From assembly GCF_029894125.1 (NCBI RefSeq), contig NZ_JARXYZ010000001.1, positions 496,001 through 560,000 on the forward strand: a DNA stretch of 64,000 nucleotides, written 5' to 3'. The stretch is from Kitasatospora sp. MAA19 (GTDB lineage Bacteria > Actinomycetota > Actinomycetes > Streptomycetales > Streptomycetaceae). Shown one piece after another: positions 63,338 through 64,000 of this stretch. The first letter of the stretch is position 1. Every line of letters begins with the position of its first letter. The translations under genes and the position numbers were made by a program. A model generated the notes under the pieces. It was not told the DNA's origin and ran no database searches. It was given only the letters and a program-made list of their open reading frames with translations.

Positions 63338-64000
63338 GTCGAACAGCTGCTGGCCGAGGTAGCCGCCCGCCGGTACGCCCGGCGGCACCGCGTACAGGCC
63401 GCTGGCCTCGTGCCGCAGGAAGCGGGAGAGGCCGTCCCCCCGGGACAGCTTGCGCTGCACCGGGGTGAAGCCCTTGCGCGGGTCGGCCTGGAAGGCCAGG
63501 AAGAGCAGCCCGGCGTCCGGCGAGCCGTCGGGCAGCAGGCCGTCGTGGTACGAGAACCCGCGCCGCAGCATCGCCGCCCCGCCGTTGGCGGCCGGGGCGG
63601 CGACCCGCACGTGCGCGTCGGCGGGGATCGTCAGCGCGCCGTCCGGGCCCTGCGCGGCCAGGTCGACCGGGGTGCGCTCGCCGGCCCCGGCGGGCGCGCC
63701 GAGCGGTGCGCCGTCCGACTTGCGCCGCCCGATCACCCGCTCCTGCCGCTCCAGCGGCAGCGCCTCCCAGTTGTCCAGCAGCATCCGGATCCGCCGGAAC
63801 ACCAGGTACGAGCCGCCGGCCAGCCAGGCCGGCTGGTCCGGACCGGCGGTGCAGAACACCTTGGCGGCGAAGCCGTCCTCGCCGGGAGCGGGGTTGTTGG
63901 TGCCGTCGATCTGGCCCATCAGGTTGCGGCCGGTCATCGGGCGCGTGGTGGCGCCGGGCGTCCGGGCGAAGCCGGCCGACTGCCAGCGCAGCGCCGCCGT
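63335..64000 (-). CDS. DyP-type heme peroxidase, N-terminus cut by window edge
   Basis: The frame is open to base 64000; 221 residues of the C-terminal half are visible. GQIDGTNNP contains the GxxDG distal-Asp motif, DAHVRVAAP the proximal heme His, and MLRRGFSY the conserved Arg. This is the signature order of DyP/EfeB peroxidases, which use H2O2 to oxidise dyes, phenolics or release iron from heme. Whether it has a Tat signal (EfeB type) lies outside the window. Confidence 0.93.
   Translation of the reverse strand, partial: TAALRWQSAGFARTPGATTRPMTGRNLMGQIDGTNNPAPGEDGFAAKVFCTAGPDQPAWLAGGSYLVFRRIRMLLDNWEALPLERQERVIGRRKSDGAPLGAPAGAGERTPVDLAAQGPDGALTIPADAHVRVAAPAANGGAAMLRRGFSYHDGLLPDGSPDAGLLFLAFQADPRKGFTPVQRKLSRGDGLSRFLRHEASGLYAVPPGVPAGGYLGQQLFD

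Overview
The window is very GC-rich actinobacterial DNA with strong third-position G/C bias, frequent GTG starts and 4-nt stop/start overlaps. The gene set points to Streptomycetaceae (Streptomyces or Kitasatospora): an ATPase/XRE/DUF397 triad, an ECF41 sigma factor, a fused CydDC, a DevS-like kinase and an LAXTG surface protein. From memory, the order metallophosphoesterase, lacI, hisC, cydA, cydB, cydDC, sensor kinase ... serS, pheA resembles the core-chromosome arm near oriC in S. coelicolor, so most of the window should be vertically inherited core with several accessory patches.

Layout. 1-8.1 kb: metallophosphoesterase (cut by the window edge), LacI regulator, hisC-type aminotransferase, and a MacAB-like efflux operon (fusion protein, ATPase, permease, DUF5666-like partner). 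8.1-10.1 kb: the anti-sigma-like ATPase / XRE-DUF5753 / DUF397 regulatory set. 10.2-12.4 kb: class A penicillin-binding protein. 12.4-16.7 kb: an accessory patch with long non-coding DNA, a DUF1062-like gene, triplicated repeats, a LuxR fragment and an operon of two AlkB-like 2OG-Fe(II) oxygenases. 16.8-18.6 kb: ECF41 sigma factor divergent from an AhpD-like gene that carries a recognisable ECF41 promoter. 18.6-25.1 kb: two-component system, LAXTG surface protein, Uma2-like gene, an MpaB-like/EF-hand fusion and a nucleotidyltransferase.

25.4-34.6 kb: Rex operator, cydA-cydB-cydDC (cytochrome bd oxidase and its assembly exporter), a DevS/DosT-like GAF kinase that keeps the heme His, and two small YegP/DUF1508-type genes. 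34.9-46.3 kb: a non-canonical Pst-like locus. It has one secreted and two membrane-tethered phosphate-binding-like proteins, a secreted partner, PstC- and PstA-like permeases, a PstB-like ATPase, and a sortase-fold membrane protein that has lost the catalytic His and Cys. An 80-bp upstream element is duplicated in front of two of its transcription units. I consider this the best candidate for an undescribed system.

46.3-53.5 kb: HAD phosphatase, F420-type LLM oxidoreductase, a HEPN/MNT toxin-antitoxin-like pair, and a decayed second copy of the LLM + HEPN/MNT block that is split by a two-gene cassette; the MNT and HEPN remnants are fused in frame. 53.5-57.1 kb: two ABC-2 type transporters. 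57.2-64 kb: MFS transporter with a GntR regulator, HAD phosphatase, serS, a dense cluster of DnaA boxes, pheA, and a DyP peroxidase cut by the window edge. I saw no tRNA, rRNA, CRISPR array or intact insertion sequence.
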